Source: Burkholderia pseudomultivorans (GTDB lineage Bacteria > Pseudomonadota > Gammaproteobacteria > Burkholderiales > Burkholderiaceae). From it: a stretch of 64,000 bases of DNA. This document shows positions 62,369-64,000 of this stretch, in pieces (the stretch's first letter is position 1; every line of letters begins with the position of its first letter). Under the pieces are notes generated by a model. It was not told the DNA's origin and made no database searches. It worked only from the letters and a program-made list of their open reading frames with translations. Both the position numbers and the translations under genes were made by a program. The stretch is taken from the NCBI RefSeq assembly GCF_001718415.1, contig NZ_CP013377.1:2604001-2668000 (forward strand), given 5' to 3'.

Positions 62369-64000
62369 TCAACGCCCGCCGCCCGGCAGCGCGATATCGA
62401 TCAGCACCGGATCGTGATCCGACGAACGATAGGCATCGGGCGCGTAGTACGTCTGCTGCTGCGCGGCCGTCTTGTACGCGAGCGTGTACTGCAGCGCGAC
62501 CGGTTCGTCGGCGTTGATGTGCCACTCGTGCACGGCCTTCACGTGCGACGCGAGCGGCAGCGATGCGAGCGCGTGATCGAGATAGCCCGCTTCGCCGTTG
62601 TAGACGTAGCTGTACGCCTTGTCGCCGATCCAGCGCGACACGAGGTTGCGATAGCCGCGCGATTCGAGCAGGCGGATCGGATCCTCGTACGTGTAGCTGT
62701 TGAAATCGCCGATCAGCAGCACGCCCTGCCCCGCGACGCCCGTCGGCGTGCCGGCCAGCCAGTCGGCCAGCTTCGCCGCCGCGCGCGTGCGCGTCGGGTT
62801 CCAGCAGCCCTGGCCGTCGCCCTGGTCGAGATCGTCGTTGGTCGCGTCCGGGCAGTTCTTCGACTTCAGATGGTTGACCGCGATCGTCAGCGCCTGCTTG
62901 CCGCCGATGCGACGGAACGACTGCGCGAGCGGCTGGCGGTTCTTGTCGTCGATCGCGAGCGTCGCCGCGCGGCCGACCGGCTCGACCTTGCGGCTGTCAT
63001 AGATCATCGCGACCGCGATCGCGTCGCCGCCGAGCCGCGACGTGCCCGGATCGACGACGCGCCAGCTGTCGCCGAGCTTCGCCGCGAGCTGACGCACCGC
63101 GCTCAGTTCGCCGTAACCGTTGTTCTGGATTTCCATCAAGCCGATCACGTCGGCGTCGAGCGCCTTCAGCGCGCTGACGATCTTCGCGTCCTGGCGCACG
63201 AATTCCTGGTAGTTCTTCGCGCCGCGGTTGTTCGGATCGTCGAAGCCGCCGCCCAGCCCGTTGCCGTTGAAGTAGTTGAGCACGTTGAACGACGCGACGC
63301 GCAGGTTCGCATGCGGATCGCGCGCGGGCGCCTTCGTGCGCGGATTCGCGCGTGCGTCGAAGGTCGGTGCCGCCGCGCCGGGCACCGGCTGGATGCGCCA
63401 CGCGCCGTACCGCACCTCCAGCACGCCTTCGACGTCGCGCACCGTGTAGCCGGCGCGCAGCGTGTTCGACGCGGACAGTTCCGGTGCCGGATACGGCACG
63501 GTCGCGGGGTTCTGCTTGTTCGATCCGTCGTCGAGAATCAACCGGTTGCGCGCGTTCGCATCGATCTGCGTCTGCGCCTGCGCGGGCGGCACGACGCTCG
63601 TCGGCGTGCGCAGACGGCCGTTGCTGAGCATCACGCTGCCGTAGCGGCCCAGCTCGTAGTTGTCCGTAACGTTCAGCGTCTGCGGCAGGCGCACGAGCAT
63701 GCCTTCATACGCGGCGAACGCGTTCGGGCTGTCGACCGGCAGCGTCAGCGTCGCGGGCGTGACCGTCTGGCCGTTCGCGCACACCGCGATCGCACCCGAC
63801 AGCGTGAGCTGCGTCTGCCCGTATTTTTCCTCGACCTTGCCCGTCACGTGGACGAGATCGCCGGCCTTGGCGCGCGCCTTCGGCGAATAGACGAACAGCC
63901 CCTCCGACACGCCCGGCTGGTTGCGGCGCTGCGGATCGGCCTGCTGTACGAAGAAGCCGCCGAAGCCGTCGGTGCCGCCGAAATCGGCGGTGACGACCGC
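62369..64000 (-). CDS. ExeM/NucH-type extracellular nuclease, 3' part (5' end outside window)
   Basis: The frame is open to the window edge, 543 residues visible. An OB-fold YhcR-type nucleic-acid-binding segment (FVYSPKARAKAGDLVHVTGK, about visible 30-120) precedes an endonuclease/exonuclease/phosphatase domain (LRVASFNVLNYFNGNGLGGG, VIGLMEIQNNGYGE, IAVNHLKSKNCPD, LLIGDFNSYTYEDP, RSSDHDPVLIDI) with all conserved catalytic Asn, Glu, Asp and His. Such proteins are exported DNases for phosphate or biofilm DNA. The start and signal peptide lie past 64000. Confidence 0.9.
   Translation of the reverse strand, partial: AVVTADFGGTDGFGGFFVQQADPQRRNQPGVSEGLFVYSPKARAKAGDLVHVTGKVEEKYGQTQLTLSGAIAVCANGQTVTPATLTLPVDSPNAFAAYEGMLVRLPQTLNVTDNYELGRYGSVMLSNGRLRTPTSVVPPAQAQTQIDANARNRLILDDGSNKQNPATVPYPAPELSASNTLRAGYTVRDVEGVLEVRYGAWRIQPVPGAAAPTFDARANPRTKAPARDPHANLRVASFNVLNYFNGNGLGGGFDDPNNRGAKNYQEFVRQDAKIVSALKALDADVIGLMEIQNNGYGELSAVRQLAAKLGDSWRVVDPGTSRLGGDAIAVAMIYDSRKVEPVGRAATLAIDDKNRQPLAQSFRRIGGKQALTIAVNHLKSKNCPDATNDDLDQGDGQGCWNPTRTRAAAKLADWLAGTPTGVAGQGVLLIGDFNSYTYEDPIRLLESRGYRNLVSRWIGDKAYSYVYNGEAGYLDHALASLPLASHVKAVHEWHINADEPVALQYTLAYKTAAQQQTYYAPDAYRSSDHDPVLIDIALPGGGR

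Overview
The window is about 67% GC, with the codon use, gene content and small-gene repertoire of a Burkholderia chromosome (Burkholderia cepacia complex-like). Evidence includes LysR/GcvA-type regulators, Burkholderia-type contact-dependent inhibition gene order, a GapN-like aldehyde dehydrogenase and a family 2A encapsulin operon. Most intergenic gaps are short. Long open frames opposite real genes are frequent because of the GC content and were discounted.

Layout. (1) 1-5155: end of a Nudix hydrolase, then a minus-strand sulfur operon: rhodanese, serine acetyltransferase, XRE regulator, family 2A encapsulin shell and a cysteine desulfurase with a ~270-residue disordered N-terminal cargo tail, closed by a strong terminator. 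(2) 5578-10748: Tat-type alpha/beta hydrolase, an SDR protein lacking the catalytic Tyr/Lys with a divergent LysR, an FMN-binding PNPOx-like protein, and a PLP aminotransferase followed by a 62-residue protein. (3) 11008-13937: a gtrB-gtrA-GT39 glycosylation cassette. (4) 14303-16865: amino-acid/amine binding protein and an FAD amine oxidase-like enzyme. (5) 17212-20460: a stress island with two CsbD proteins, a BON protein, two very small proteins and a PAS-LuxR regulator, with recurring TGCGRATGCACYA sites. (6) 20512-24899: HglS-like 2-oxoadipate dioxygenase with LysR, and GapN-like dehydrogenase. (7) 25070-30920: LysE exporter, small hypotheticals, old-yellow-enzyme homologue with MerR, a secreted GP-repeat protein, DUF1330. 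(8) 30931-34320: uronate dehydrogenase, LacI regulator and hexuronate MFS transporter sharing a LacI operator. (9) 34667-36658: frameshifted Ada/AlkA fusion plus ogt.

(10) 36672-46998: a Burkholderia-type CDI locus (3036-residue exoprotein, AT-rich toxin tip and immunity gene) whose transporter gene bcpB is reduced to a signal peptide and a C-terminal strand fragment, so the exoprotein looks orphaned. (11) 47616-50098: Lrp regulator divergent from glmS. (12) 50136-55513: truncated IS256 transposase beside an apparently acquired operon: DJ-1/PfpI, glyoxalase-fold protein, Tat-signal small subunit and GMC flavoprotein dehydrogenase, RHH protein. (13) 55622-64000: LysR, exported DJ-1-like protein divergent from a GlxA-type AraC regulator, EF-hand secreted protein, S10-like lipoprotein peptidase, and the 3' part of an ExeM/NucH extracellular nuclease.

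The most notable systems are the encapsulated cysteine desulfurase operon, the transporter-less CDI locus and the PAS-LuxR/CsbD stress island. No rRNA, tRNA or CRISPR array was recognised.
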